In this document: one piece after another, positions 8,815-16,420 of the stretch | Position numbering within the stretch: the first letter of the stretch is position 1 | Layout: every line of letters begins with the position of its first letter | From: Myxococcales bacterium | Lineage (GTDB): Bacteria; Myxococcota_A; Polyangia; Polyangiales; Polyangiaceae | Length of the DNA: 64,000 nt | Direction of reading: 5' to 3' | Assembly (NCBI GenBank): GCA_013297655.1 | Contig: JAAFHV010000015.1 | Span: forward strand, 1-64,000 | Program-made: the position numbers and the translations under genes | The notes under the pieces: generated by a model | What the model was told of the DNA's origin: nothing | Databases searched by the model: none | The model's input: the letters and a program-made list of their open reading frames with translations, nothing else

Positions 8815-9362
8815 ACGAATACCTCCGAGGTCTCGTCCGGCGCCACCGAACGCGAGCTTCCCCACGCGAGCGACGGCAAGACACCGCGACCGAGGTAATC
8901 CTCGAAGGGCACGCTCTCTACAGATATGCAGTCCGACGGCATCCGTGGCCGATCGCCCAATTGCCGATGTGCTCGCCACCACGAACCGCGAGCCAGACAA
9001 TCGATCCGCGCCTACGACTCGGCGCGAGGAAGAAACGCATGCCACGCGATTCATGCGCGAGTAGCGTTCAAGCCATTCGAAAACGACGAGCACGACTGAA
9101 CGATTCGCGCACCGAACCAACTAACCACTAGAGCACCAAAAAGGCTAAACCCCGTCCGTCGTCAAGGACCTGCAGACTCGTAGCGTCGTCGGTTTTCCCG
9201 CGTTTAGCGGCGTGCCTGCGACGCGTCGTTGCTCCTCCTAAGATAGAATACTGTCCGTCCCTCGTCAGGGACTTGCGGCCCTGTAGCGTCGTCGGCGTCG
9301 CGCGCATCTGGTGGCGCAGCTTGCTAACCACGCAAAATCCTCGATCCTTCGACCTCGGCGCA
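8815..9362. other. 548-bp intergenic region, relatively AT-rich
   Basis: No convincing gene on either strand. The stretch is visibly richer in A/T than its surroundings in places (around 9100-9160) and contains the repeat pair listed separately. It lies downstream of the convergent-facing kinase gene and upstream of the frameshifted gene. Confidence 0.5.
9154..9295. repeat. Pair of degenerate direct repeats (about 40 bp each)
   Basis: Positions 9154-9192 and 9253-9295 share the pattern GTCCGT...CGTCA-GGAC-TGC-G, both ending in GTAGCGTCGTCGG (13 bp identical). The second copy carries a small insertion near its start. The units are 99 bp apart, start to start. There is no further copy nearby and no CRISPR-like regular spacing. 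Confidence 0.6.
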
Positions 9363-11315
9363 CTAAACGCTCGGGCGCGTATAACGACTCGATCGGGCTT
9401 GGTCCAGGAGCGGCAGATATCCCCGGAGTCGATGGGCCTGTCCGACGCTTCGTCGTTCGGCTCGAGTGAGCTCGTCGAGCGAAGTACCGAGCACGCGCGC
9501 GGGCGAGCACAACGGCACCGCCACCATGAGAACGAGGAGCACGACGGTGGGGAACGGAGTGAGCTCGACCATGAACGGGTGGACGACGAGGTCGCCGTGC
9601 TCGAACGAGTACATCGCGGGCAGTACGCCGAGCTGCATGAGCGCGTACGGCGCTAGAACCGCCGCGATCGACGCGAGGGCGAACAACGATCTTGCGCGCG
9701 ACGAGGTCCGGATGGTGAACGTCGCGTTCGTGCCGACGGCGAGCGCTGCTTGGGGCACGGCGATGAACGGCCCGAAGAGCATCGAGAGGCAAGCGACGAC
9801 CACGAAGTTCAGGCCGAAGACGACATAGGTGGCCCTGTCGTCGGGTCGGCGCCGGCGCGCGGCCGTGACCAAGGCGCCGACGAGCACGAGCGCCGCGACC
9901 GTGAGCACGATGAGCGCAGGCCAGCTCCGGACTCCCATCCATAGCGCGAAAGGGACTATCGCAAACCAGGGCAAATAGGCCCTCGCCATCGTCGAGAACA
10001 CGAGCCGAGCGCTCTCTGTTTGCCGGTCGCGGACCTCCTCCTCGGCGGACTTTGGGAGGCTGTCCGGCGATTCGGTCAGCAGCTCGAACAGCGCGGCCTG
10101 GGCGCTCGCGTGGGTAGGGGCGAGCACCAGCGCAGCAGCCAGCTCTCGCAACACCTCGGCCCGCATACCCTCTGCGCGGGCGCCCTCGGAAGTACCGAGT
10201 ATCGCCAGCTCTTCGCGGAGGGCCGTCGCGCGCGCCTCGTGCTCGTCGGCGAGGTTCATCCGCCGCTCGATGTCGCGTGCACCGTCGAGATGCGCCTCGA
10301 GGTCCTCGTGGAGCTCCAGCATCGTCTGATAGCGATCTTCTGGTCTCAGACGGGTCGCTCGATAGCAGATAATGTCGAGGTCGGTCGCCACGTCGGGGCG
10401 AACCTCGGACGCGTTGGCGCCGTCGAGCGCGAGCGTAGACCGGATCAAGTCGGCGCGCGTCTCCCCGCGATGCAGGTCGCGGAGGGTGAGCACCTCGTAG
10501 AGCAGGACTCCGAGCGAGTATATATCGGTGCGACCGTCGCAGAGGAGCGCGCGGCCGTGGGCCTGCTCCGGCGCCATGTAACCAGGAGAGCCGAGCACCG
10601 CGCCCTCCATCGTCGCCTCCGAGGTGCCCGTGTCGAGTATACCGATAGGCCACTCCGATGCCGCCCTCTCGGCGCTGGGTGGCCGGATCGAGGTAGCCGG
10701 AGCCTCGATCTTCGCAATCCCCCAATCGAGCAAGTACACCTCTCCGTAGTCCCCGAACATGACGTTCGCCGGTTTTACGTCGCGATGGACCACCCCGCGG
10801 GCGTGCGCGAACGCGAGAGCGAGAGCGACTTGGCCGAGGGCAGATATCAGCTTTCGCTGCGTAAACCTCGATGTCGCGACGCTGTCGCCGCAGCGGAGGT
10901 CGGAGAGCACGTCGTCGAGCGTCTTGCCCACGATCCGCTTCATCGTGAAGAAGACGTCTCCCGCCTCGGATATGCCCATGTCGTAGACGGGAACGACGAC
11001 GGGGTGCTCGAGCTGACCTTGAATCCTCGCTTCGCGGAGGAACCGTTCGCGCGCCCACGAAGCGTGCTTCGCGAGTGACTTTATCGCGATATCACGCCCA
11101 ATCACCCGGTCAGTGGAAGCGTGGATATTACCCATTCCGCCTTCGCCGAGGAGCACGCTGACGGAGTATCGTGCGCTCGGCATCGACGCGGGCGGCTCGG
11201 CCACGAGGCGGCGCTCGGACGCGCTCGTCGCGTCGAAGTTGGAAGCGCGTTCATCCCCCGTCGCGTAGAGATCCGGCAAATTGGCGAATCGCCCCTCCCC
11301 ATCCCCGTTGCTCAT
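9363..11315 (-). CDS. Membrane Ser/Thr protein kinase
   Basis: 650 residues from the ATG at 11315; a much longer upstream frame is open but overlaps the next gene. The kinase domain spans about 50-340 with the glycine loop LLGEGGMGNIH (56-64), ATP-binding Lys79 (AIKSL), catalytic HRDVKPANV (177-185) and YMAPEQ. The metal-binding motif is DWG (197-199) instead of DFG. The C-terminal third has about six hydrophobic helices, for example YLPWFAIVPFALWM and PFPTVVLLVLMVAVPL, so the kinase is probably anchored with its catalytic domain in the cytoplasm. The upstream same-strand gene is an FHA/sigma-54 activator; FHA domains bind phosphothreonine, so a kinase-activator pair is a reasonable inference. 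Confidence 0.93.
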   Translation of the reverse strand: MSNGDGEGRFANLPDLYATGDERASNFDATSASERRLVAEPPASMPSARYSVSVLLGEGGMGNIHASTDRVIGRDIAIKSLAKHASWARERFLREARIQGQLEHPVVVPVYDMGISEAGDVFFTMKRIVGKTLDDVLSDLRCGDSVATSRFTQRKLISALGQVALALAFAHARGVVHRDVKPANVMFGDYGEVYLLDWGIAKIEAPATSIRPPSAERAASEWPIGILDTGTSEATMEGAVLGSPGYMAPEQAHGRALLCDGRTDIYSLGVLLYEVLTLRDLHRGETRADLIRSTLALDGANASEVRPDVATDLDIICYRATRLRPEDRYQTMLELHEDLEAHLDGARDIERRMNLADEHEARATALREELAILGTSEGARAEGMRAEVLRELAAALVLAPTHASAQAALFELLTESPDSLPKSAEEEVRDRQTESARLVFSTMARAYLPWFAIVPFALWMGVRSWPALIVLTVAALVLVGALVTAARRRRPDDRATYVVFGLNFVVVACLSMLFGPFIAVPQAALAVGTNATFTIRTSSRARSLFALASIAAVLAPYALMQLGVLPAMYSFEHGDLVVHPFMVELTPFPTVVLLVLMVAVPLCSPARVLGTSLDELTRAERRSVGQAHRLRGYLPLLDQARSSRYTRPSV

Positions 11316-11430
11316 GCTCTCGAGGATACGTTGGGGGCGAAATTCGTCAACGCACGGGCAAGCGCGGCACCACCTCCCGGGGTCGCCCCGCGCGAGCTGC
11401 GATCGTGGTCGCAGCCCGACTCCACGGCGC

Positions 11431-12786
11431 TCAGTCTCGGAGGCCGCGCCCCTCACGAAGCCCGTAGTGCTGAGCGAGACGATGAAGGTGCATCCGGTCC
11501 ATCTTTGCCTTTCGCGCGGCGCGGCTGATGTTGCCATCTGCCCACGCGAGCAGCGCAGCGAAGTAGGCCTCCTCGAACGCCGCGACCGCCCGCGCTTTTG
11601 CCTCTCCGAACGAGAGCTCGATATCCGGAGTCGGCGCGGCGGGCGGATTGGAGGCCGTCCTCGAGCTCTGTATCGGTGTGTCCGCGGATTGGAACACGAT
11701 CGCGCGTTCGACGAAATTCCGAAGCTCGCGGACGTTGCCCGGCCACGGGTGGCGAGACATATGCTCGAGGACCTCGGCGCTGAAGAGGTGCGCCGAGGCT
11801 TTTCCCCCGAGCGCGTCGAGGAACGCATCGACGAGCAGCGCGATGTCCTCCGGTCGCTCTCGCAGCGGAGGCACCCTCACGGTGACCACCGAGAGTCGAA
11901 AGTACAGATCCTCGCGAAAGCGCCCTTCGTTGACCTCGCGCTCGAGCACACGATTCGTCGCCGTCACGACCCGCACGTCGACCTTGCGCGCCTGCGTCTC
12001 TCCCAACTTTCGTACCTCGCGCGCCTCGAGCGCGCGAAGGAGCTTGGGCTGTAGCTCGAGGGGGAGCTCGCCGATTTCGTCGAGGAAGAGCGTGCCACCG
12101 TTGGCGGCCTCGAAGGCCCCGGTTCGGTCGCGGTCGGCCCCAGTGAAGGCTCCGCGCGCGTGTCCGAACAGCTCGGACTCGATGAGGGTAGGCGATATGG
12201 CGCCGCAGTCCACGACCACCAACGGTTTTCGCGAGCGCGCGGAGCGACGCACGATCTCCGTCGCGACGAGCTCTTTGCCAGTGCCGCTCTCACCCTCGAT
12301 CAATACGTTGGTGTCGTGGGCCGCCACTCTCTCGAGGATCGCAAACAGCTTACGCATCGCTATCGAACGACCGAACAACGTACCGAACGTGGGCTGATCG
12401 AGCAGGTCGACCTCCGCCCCCCAACCCGCTTCCTCGACTCGAACGCGCGAGTCGGCGACATCGAGGTGTACTTCGCCCGGCGGTAGAAGCGCCTCCCCGA
12501 TTCGGACGCCGCGGATCATCGTCCCGTTCGTAGACCCCGAGTCTCTTACGATCCAACCGTCCTTCCGGCGAACGAGATCGAAGTGGAAGCGCGAGACGGA
12601 TGGGTCGTCGAGGACGAGGTCGTTGCTCGGATGCGAGCCGACACGGACACGCTCACCGTCCACGCTCACGTGCCGCGTCGTGGGTGCCGCTGCCTCACGC
12701 TCCACATGAAGACGGAGACGCGGCGCAGGGGCGGATTTCGCGAATCTCAGTGCAGTATCGATCTCTACCCGGGGGGCCTCGGACAT
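11431..12786 (-). CDS. FHA-domain sigma-54-dependent transcriptional activator
   Basis: 451 residues. The N-terminal FHA domain (about 38-110) has RVGSHPSNDLVLDDPSVSR and GSTNGT. The central AAA+ domain (about 130-360) has Walker A GESGTGKE, the sigma-54 contact loop GAFTGA, Walker B LFLDEIGELP and the arginine-finger region FREDLYFRL. The C-terminal Fis-type HTH ends the protein (NISRAARKAKMDRMHLHRL). All parts are intact, so it should open sigma-54 promoters when its FHA domain docks on a phosphorylated partner, most simply the Ser/Thr kinase encoded 115 bp downstream on the same strand. It is divergent from a degenerate activator at 13197. Confidence 0.95.
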   Translation of the reverse strand: MSEAPRVEIDTALRFAKSAPAPRLRLHVEREAAAPTTRHVSVDGERVRVGSHPSNDLVLDDPSVSRFHFDLVRRKDGWIVRDSGSTNGTMIRGVRIGEALLPPGEVHLDVADSRVRVEEAGWGAEVDLLDQPTFGTLFGRSIAMRKLFAILERVAAHDTNVLIEGESGTGKELVATEIVRRSARSRKPLVVVDCGAISPTLIESELFGHARGAFTGADRDRTGAFEAANGGTLFLDEIGELPLELQPKLLRALEAREVRKLGETQARKVDVRVVTATNRVLEREVNEGRFREDLYFRLSVVTVRVPPLRERPEDIALLVDAFLDALGGKASAHLFSAEVLEHMSRHPWPGNVRELRNFVERAIVFQSADTPIQSSRTASNPPAAPTPDIELSFGEAKARAVAAFEEAYFAALLAWADGNISRAARKAKMDRMHLHRLAQHYGLREGRGLRD

Positions 12787-13196
12787 TCGCGAACCCTAGC
12801 CCAAGAGCTCGCTCGTCGCATTCCACAAGCCCCTCGACTCCGACGGCGCGCCGCGCCAAACGGGCGTCTGGTCATCGAAACGTGCTGAATCGCCCAGACG
12901 ACTTGCCCGCACGACACTCGACTGCCTCGTCGCCCCGCCACGACGCGCTTCGCGGCCATCCAAAACATGGCACTCCGTGCGCGGTCCAGCCCCATCGGCG
13001 CGAGGGGAGGAGGCGGCATTGTGCGAAGCCCGCGCCCAGGTTCGCGCCCCGACCGAGTTGGCCCGCTCCTTTCATATGCGGACGAGATGAGCGCTCCGCC
13101 ACCACCTCGAGCCGTTCCCCTCCCCGCGAGCCGAGAGGCCCGATCGCGCCGCGCGCAGCGAACGAGTCTCGCGACCGCGGCGCACGGCCAACTCGA
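12787..13196. other. Divergent intergenic region between two sigma-54-type activators
   Basis: 410 bp separating the starts of two divergently transcribed AAA+ genes. It must hold both promoters. I see no good -24/-12 element: one TGGCAC near 12967 has no TTGC at the required distance. No gene is supported here. Confidence 0.45.
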
Positions 13197-14102
13197 ATGA
13201 GCGCCCTGCCCGCGTCCGACGACGACGACCACACCGTACGGACGACACGAGTCCACTTCGGCCCGCTGGTCGGCAATACCCCCGTCATGAAGCAGCTCTT
13301 CGCGCGCCTCGAACGGGCCGCGGCCTCGCGCGCGAACGTGATGATCGAGGGTGAGGCAGGTACGGGAAAGGAGCTCGTCGCGCGCGAGCTCCTCAGGCGC
13401 TCGGACTGTCCATCGGGCGAGCGCACCACGATTCGGTGCAGCGTGGCGCCGGCCTCGGTCGGCGGCGACGTCGGGATCGCGTTTCCCGACGCAGGGGTCG
13501 TCTTCCTCGACGAAGTGGACGCGCTGTCGGACGAAGCGCAGGCGAGCCTCCTTCACGTGCTCCGCAGCGCGGGCCGACGAGCGGTGCCCGGCCGAGGTAG
13601 CGTCCGAGTGATCGCCTCGTCGTGCCGCGATCTACGCGCCGAGGCAGCGGCGGGTCGCTTTCGGATAGAGCTCTATCACCGCCTCGCAGTGCTCGACGTG
13701 GTGGTTCCGCCGCTTCGTGCCCGGCTCGACGACCTGGAGATCCTCCTGCGAGAGCTCTTCCCCTTGGAAAGCCAGGCTCCGATGGCGCCCCACGTCTTGC
13801 GGCGCTTGCGTGCGCGCCCATGGCCGGACAACGTCCGTGGATTAGCATCTTGGGGGCGCACGAACCTGCCCTCGACGATGCCTATCGCCCCGATGGCGCT
13901 CGCGCGGCGACGAATCGTCGCGCAGTTCGAGCGGAGCTACCTCGAACAGCTCCTCGCCTCGAGCAATGGCCAATTCTCCCTCGCCGCGAGCCGTGCAGAG
14001 GTGACGCCGAGGCGGCTCGACGCCTTGCTCGACCGACACGGACTGCGTACCTGCGCAATCGGACGGACTTCGGCAGTGGAAGCGCCAGGCGACCCGGACT
14101 GA
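13197..14102 (+). CDS. Shortened sigma-54-type AAA+ protein lacking the GAFTGA loop
   Basis: 301 residues from ATG 13197. Walker A is GEAGTGKE (52-59), Walker B VVFLDEVDAL (101-110), the arginine-finger stretch FRIELYHRLAVLDVVVPPLR is kept, and PWPDNVRGL matches the usual PWPGNVREL. Only about 45 residues separate Walker A from Walker B, and the ELFGH...GAFTGA segment that touches sigma-54 is missing. The C-terminal HTH is recognisable but weak (NGQFSLAASRAEVTPRRLDALL), and there is no sensory domain. It therefore should not remodel sigma-54 holoenzyme alone. It may form mixed rings with the divergent FHA activator, act as a sigma-54-independent regulator, or be decaying. Confidence 0.8.
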   Translation: MSALPASDDDDHTVRTTRVHFGPLVGNTPVMKQLFARLERAAASRANVMIEGEAGTGKELVARELLRRSDCPSGERTTIRCSVAPASVGGDVGIAFPDAGVVFLDEVDALSDEAQASLLHVLRSAGRRAVPGRGSVRVIASSCRDLRAEAAAGRFRIELYHRLAVLDVVVPPLRARLDDLEILLRELFPLESQAPMAPHVLRRLRARPWPDNVRGLASWGRTNLPSTMPIAPMALARRRIVAQFERSYLEQLLASSNGQFSLAASRAEVTPRRLDALLDRHGLRTCAIGRTSAVEAPGDPD

Positions 14103-14423
14103 CGACCTCGCCGTCCTCTCTTTACCGTGTCCGCGCTAGCGACGGCCGCAATCGAGCCGCGTACACGACAAGACCGCGTACGAGGGGAGGCACCTCCGGT
14201 CGCGAGGACCCTGCGTACCGGCAGTGACGGGCACCCCTGGCACTCGGCTGCAGCCGCAGCCCCTCAGCGGCTCGCGTGCTTCGTGCGCTTTTGGCAACGC
14301 AAGGGCCTCGCGGAGCGCGATACGGCAAGTTCCGAGCGCGGCCCGAGCTTTGCTGATGTCCCCATCGGTGACCGCGAGGGCCTGGTCTCGCGTGATTGCC
14401 CACTAGCCATCGGGAATTGCCGA
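14103..14423. other. Leader region of the envelope operon
   Basis: 321 bp between the AAA+ gene and the first envelope gene. The frame of the downstream gene stays open through it, but the signal peptide begins only at 14424. A TGGCAC...CTGCA element near 14239-14252 resembles a sigma-54 promoter, but its GG-GC spacing is one base short. No other feature is seen. Confidence 0.4.
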
Positions 14424-16028
14424 ATGATCTGCTTCTCCTCTCGGGAGAGGTCGCGCGCCCTCGTGCTCGCGTTCCTACTTCCACTCGTTCTCCACGTTCG
14501 CGCGGCTTCGGCCGACGAGCGCGAGCCTCGTGCGTCGCTTCCCGCCCGCGATCAGCTCGACGCGGACGTATCCCTCGTACCCGACGGACTCGGGACGATC
14601 TTCGTGCCCGCGCTCGAGGCCACTGCTCCCGCCGATGTCTCGGTCGTCGTGCGCCAAGACGGAAAGACCGTCGCGATCGGCAGCCTCGGCCGAAAAATCC
14701 CCGTACCGCCGGGCCACTATACGGTCTTCGTCGGGGCGGGACCGATCGACGCCCGCGCCTCGACCGAAGTCGACGTCACGGAGGGGCGAACGAGCGACGT
14801 CGCGCCAGAGTTCGGAGTGCTGCGCGTCGCGCTCGTCGATCCGCGCGGGCGACCCGTCGAGGACACGTTCACCATCGCGCACGTGACCAGCGGGCGCTCG
14901 TATGGCCCGTTCACGACCGTCGCACGAGAAGGCGCGCGTCCGACGATCCCGCTTTATCTCCCGCGCGGGCACTACAGCTTGGCGCTCGGGTCGAACGCAC
15001 GAGCAGAAGAAGGTTCGTTCGCGTGCACCGTCGTCGGCGGAGAAATCTTGCCGCTCAAGGTGGTCGTCGACGACGGCCGCCTCGTGCGCACCGACGTGGG
15101 CGAGGCCGACGTGGCGCCCGCAAAAGGTCCCTGGAAGCTTCGTTGGGTGTTGGCCGCCGACGGCTCACTCGGGAGCCGCTCGAATCAGCTCGGGAGCTTC
15201 AACGGCCAATCGTTGATGATTGGCGGTTTCACGAAGCTCGACCTCGCGCTCGATACTGGCAGGCACCTCGCGTCGTTCTCGCTCCTCGCCGACGAATCCG
15301 CGGTCGGCATTCTCGCCGGCTCGGGGACCAGCACGTCCGAGACGCCCATACAGAAGCTCACCGACGACGTCCGGGCAGAGCTCGCCTATACGTACCGGCT
15401 CGGTGGCGTAGTCGGACCGTACGCGCACGGAATGGCGATGACCTCGCTCCTCCCGACTCGCTATCACCCCGGTCGCGCGCTCGACGCGACGACCCTCGCT
15501 CCGGACGGCTCGGTGGCGCGGCAGGAGAGGTTTCAAACGGGCGAAAGCTACCGACTATTTCCCGAAATGGGGCCGCTCGTTCTCCAACAGGGCGCGGGCG
15601 TGGGCACGGCGTTCGAGGGCGACGTCGTTCGCTTCGCGCTTCGTGGCGGCGTCGCGGCGCGACAGGCGTTCTTCTTCGACGGAAGGTATCCGGTGGAGCT
15701 CGCGGGCGACAACCTGCGCCTCCAGCAGATAGGCGACGTGAAGACCTTCGGCGCCGAGGCATCTGCCACGCTCGGGATGCGCGTTCACGGCCTCGTCGAC
15801 CTCGACTCGCGCCTCGACGCGTTCCTCGGAGAAGACCAATTCGGAGCGCTCTTCGACGGCGTAGGCACGTATCGCCCCGTATATCGATGGGACAACTCTG
15901 CCGCGGTTCGACTCGGCAAATTCGTATCGCTCGTCTACACGTTCGGGCTCCGTCGCGACGCGCAGGCGATCGAGCGCGACCAGGTGGCGCACACCCTACG
16001 ACTGAGGTTCGCATGGTCCGTCTTTTGA
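14424..16028 (+). CDS. Exported PEGA-like/beta-barrel outer-membrane protein
   Basis: 534 residues. The ATG at 14424 gives a textbook signal peptide (ALVLAFLLPLVLHVRAASA, cleavage before DER). The region to about residue 230 contains two Ig-like/PEGA-like repeats, such as KIPVPPGHYTVFVG and PLYLPRGHYSLALG. From about 240 onward alternating amphipathic strands suggest an outer-membrane barrel, and the protein ends in Phe (RLRFAWSVF), the usual barrel-assembly signal. The next gene starts inside its last codons, so it heads a four-gene envelope operon. I recognise no specific family; the fusion could link a periplasmic surface-binding module to a barrel. Confidence 0.78.
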   Translation: MICFSSRERSRALVLAFLLPLVLHVRAASADEREPRASLPARDQLDADVSLVPDGLGTIFVPALEATAPADVSVVVRQDGKTVAIGSLGRKIPVPPGHYTVFVGAGPIDARASTEVDVTEGRTSDVAPEFGVLRVALVDPRGRPVEDTFTIAHVTSGRSYGPFTTVAREGARPTIPLYLPRGHYSLALGSNARAEEGSFACTVVGGEILPLKVVVDDGRLVRTDVGEADVAPAKGPWKLRWVLAADGSLGSRSNQLGSFNGQSLMIGGFTKLDLALDTGRHLASFSLLADESAVGILAGSGTSTSETPIQKLTDDVRAELAYTYRLGGVVGPYAHGMAMTSLLPTRYHPGRALDATTLAPDGSVARQERFQTGESYRLFPEMGPLVLQQGAGVGTAFEGDVVRFALRGGVAARQAFFFDGRYPVELAGDNLRLQQIGDVKTFGAEASATLGMRVHGLVDLDSRLDAFLGEDQFGALFDGVGTYRPVYRWDNSAAVRLGKFVSLVYTFGLRRDAQAIERDQVAHTLRLRFAWSVF

Positions 16029-16420
16029 GCCGCCTAGCGCTCGTGACGGCCGTCGCGCTCGTGGCGAACGGCTGCGGCCCACACGCGGCGGAAGCGCCCC
16101 TCGCTCCGGACACCCGCGCCGACCCGGGCGAACGAATCTTGCGGCTACGCGCTTCTGCACGCTCCATCTCGCGAGAGGCCGACGGCGCCCACGGGGAGGT
16201 AGAGCTCGAACGGGTGGAGGCCTGGACACAAAAGGCCGAGTCCCTCTTTCGCGCGGAGAGCGACCCCTCCCTCCGCGACCTCCTCCTCGACACCGCAGAA
16301 GGTGAGCTCTCCGCGCTCCGCGCCCGCATCGTCCTCGCTCGTGCACGCCAAAACCTGCAAAAGGCGCGCGCCGAATCTTCGAAATCCTCGAACAACCCCA
16401 CTTCGGAATCCCCACGATGA
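16013..16420 (+). CDS. Small alpha-helical lipoprotein (DUF4398-like)
   Basis: 135 residues from ATG 16013, overlapping the preceding barrel gene by 16 nt. The signal peptide ends in a lipobox (LVANGC, lipidated Cys about residue 21). The mature part is almost wholly charged amphipathic helix (ERVEAWTQKAESLFRAESD, ARQNLQKARAESSKSS), resembling DUF4398-type periplasmic lipoproteins. It overlaps the next ORF by four bases (ATGA). I infer a periplasmic adaptor for the OmpA-type lipoprotein encoded next. Confidence 0.8.
   Translation: MVRLLSRLALVTAVALVANGCGPHAAEAPLAPDTRADPGERILRLRASARSISREADGAHGEVELERVEAWTQKAESLFRAESDPSLRDLLLDTAEGELSALRARIVLARARQNLQKARAESSKSSNNPTSESPR

Noticed and set aside
9154-9295. 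Minimal CRISPR array
   Set aside because: Only two degenerate repeats of unequal length, no regular spacers and no cas genes.
11316-11828. Upstream extension of the Ser/Thr kinase gene
   Set aside because: It would overlap the end of the FHA activator gene on the same strand, and the extra sequence is Arg/Ser-rich shadow sequence.
12967-12985. Sigma-54 promoter between the divergent AAA+ genes
   Set aside because: TGGCAC is present but no TTGC-like element lies at the right distance.
14238-14252. Sigma-54 promoter upstream of the envelope operon
   Set aside because: TGGCAC and CTGCA are present, but GG and GC are separated by nine bases instead of the strictly required ten.
14127-14423. 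Upstream extension of the envelope barrel gene
   Set aside because: The frame is open, but the only signal peptide begins at 14424; an exported protein would not carry 99 residues before it.
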